NCBI GenBank assembly: GCA_025210295.1 | Contig: JAOASC010000016.1 | Coordinates: 310,001 to 374,000 of the forward strand | Length of the DNA: 64,000 nucleotides | Source of the DNA: Flavobacteriales bacterium | GTDB lineage: Bacteria > Bacteroidota > Bacteroidia > Flavobacteriales_D > Parvicellaceae | Direction: 5' to 3' | In this document: one piece after another, positions 63,496 through 64,000 of the stretch | Position numbering within the stretch: the stretch's first letter is position 1 | How the letters are laid out: each line of letters begins with the position of its first letter | Position numbers and translations under genes: made by a program | The notes under the pieces: model-generated | Seen by the model: the letters and a program-made list of their open reading frames with translations, nothing else | The model's database searches: none | What the model was told of the DNA's origin: nothing

Positions 63496-64000
63496 TTATG
63501 TCTTTATCATTTTTAGCATCTTTTTCCATCGTCTTCTTCTGTATTGATACAATAATAATACACCGCGAGCCATTATCGGCGTCAAAAAGCCACAATAAAC
63601 ATCTATTTCATCTTTATAACTAGTTTGTTGTTGACTCACAGCAGTTAACTCCATAGTATGATTCCATATTTTCGCACTCCTATTCCGTTCAACCGTTTGA
63701 ATCTGATATGCTGTAACATCTATTTTTTCAAAGGCTATTGAATGGACACCTCCTATTGGTATAAAATGAAACAACAATACTTTCGTTTGAACAATAGTAT
63801 GCACTTTCCATATTTTGGGGAATTTTCCCTTTAATGGACGAAACTTCATTACCCCGCGAGCAACATACTCCAATGTTTGACTCTGTAACAACTTCTCCCA
63901 AACATTTTTTATGGGGCTATCAATTATTGAACGAACAATAACTTTCTTTCCTTTAACCTTACGACCGTTATCGTTTAGTTCAATATTTTGAATAGAAGAC
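63496..64000 (-). CDS. SRPBCC (START-like) protein, 5'-truncated by the window
   Basis: The minus-strand frame is open to the end of the window, so the start is missing; at least 167 residues are visible (the TTG at 63891 is not a real start). The sequence VIVRSIIDSPIKNVWEKLLQ is the typical opening of a polyketide-cyclase/START-like fold (SRPBCC), followed by strands VLLFHFIPIGGVHSIAFEKID and YKDEIDVYCGFLTPIM. These domains bind hydrophobic ligands. It precedes the Crp/Fnr gene by 12 nt. Being at the boundary, further upstream genes of this set are not visible. Confidence 0.7.
   Translation of the reverse strand, partial: SSIQNIELNDNGRKVKGKKVIVRSIIDSPIKNVWEKLLQSQTLEYVARGVMKFRPLKGKFPKIWKVHTIVQTKVLLFHFIPIGGVHSIAFEKIDVTAYQIQTVERNRSAKIWNHTMELTAVSQQQTSYKDEIDVYCGFLTPIMARGVLLLYQYRRRRWKKMLKMIKT

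Overview
The window looks like chromosomal DNA of a low-GC member of the Bacteroidetes, most likely Flavobacteriales (Cryomorphaceae or Crocinitomicaceae-like; the family level is inference). Supporting signs are type IX secretion (T9SS) sorting domains of types A and B, a PorP/SprF-like and a PorE-like protein, an alpha-beta fused 2-oxoacid dehydrogenase E1, a short MutA, GSCFA and DUF4476 families, and promoters of the Bacteroidetes form TTG-N17..20-TAnnTTTG. I see no tRNA, rRNA, CRISPR array, insertion sequence or prophage.

Left part (1-31446): mostly housekeeping. It holds a 5'-truncated thiH, ffh, ilvE, an RND efflux adaptor and pump, then an unusual operon (8718-15069) of two CsgG/FlgO-like proteins, a TPR-SpoIIE phosphatase, a degenerate GT51-like protein and a SPOUT methyltransferase. 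On the minus strand are GSCFA, a secreted TPR-like protein, msrA and lhgO. A small SRP RNA gene with a textbook promoter lies at 19360-19455, followed by sufA-like/sufB/sufC/sufD, the fused E1, comEC, trxA and an aminotransferase. The partners Ffh and SRP RNA are both here, about 18 kb apart.

Middle (31619-42304): a tightly packed type-B T9SS module: an S74 tail-fibre-like protein, a 156-residue protein that is little more than a type-B sorting domain, a PorP/SprF-like protein and a PorE-like OmpA protein (gaps of 2, 6 and 2 nt), then a 1295-residue surface protein with its own type-B sorting domain. After it come a putative lipoprotein and, on the minus strand, a DUF4476 protein.

Right part (45046-64000): four modular secreted proteins share a 51-residue repeat with a TWIDG core, a conserved Ig-like module and a type-A sorting domain, but carry different N-terminal heads (SGNH hydrolase-like, jelly-roll-like, DUF4082-like, propeller-like). 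Among them sits the minus-strand set mutA-mutB, a small membrane protein and an LPG-synthase/flippase-like membrane protein with an EF-hand-like loop. The right edge is a minus-strand set: SRPBCC protein (5'-truncated by the window), Crp/Fnr regulator, SDR, SAM methyltransferase and siderophore-interacting-type flavoreductase.

Most distinctive candidates for under-described biology are the split S74/type-B cargo module, the CsgG-CsgG-SpoIIE operon with its DUF4145-TM-CsgG fusion, and the interchangeable-head TWIDG repeat family.
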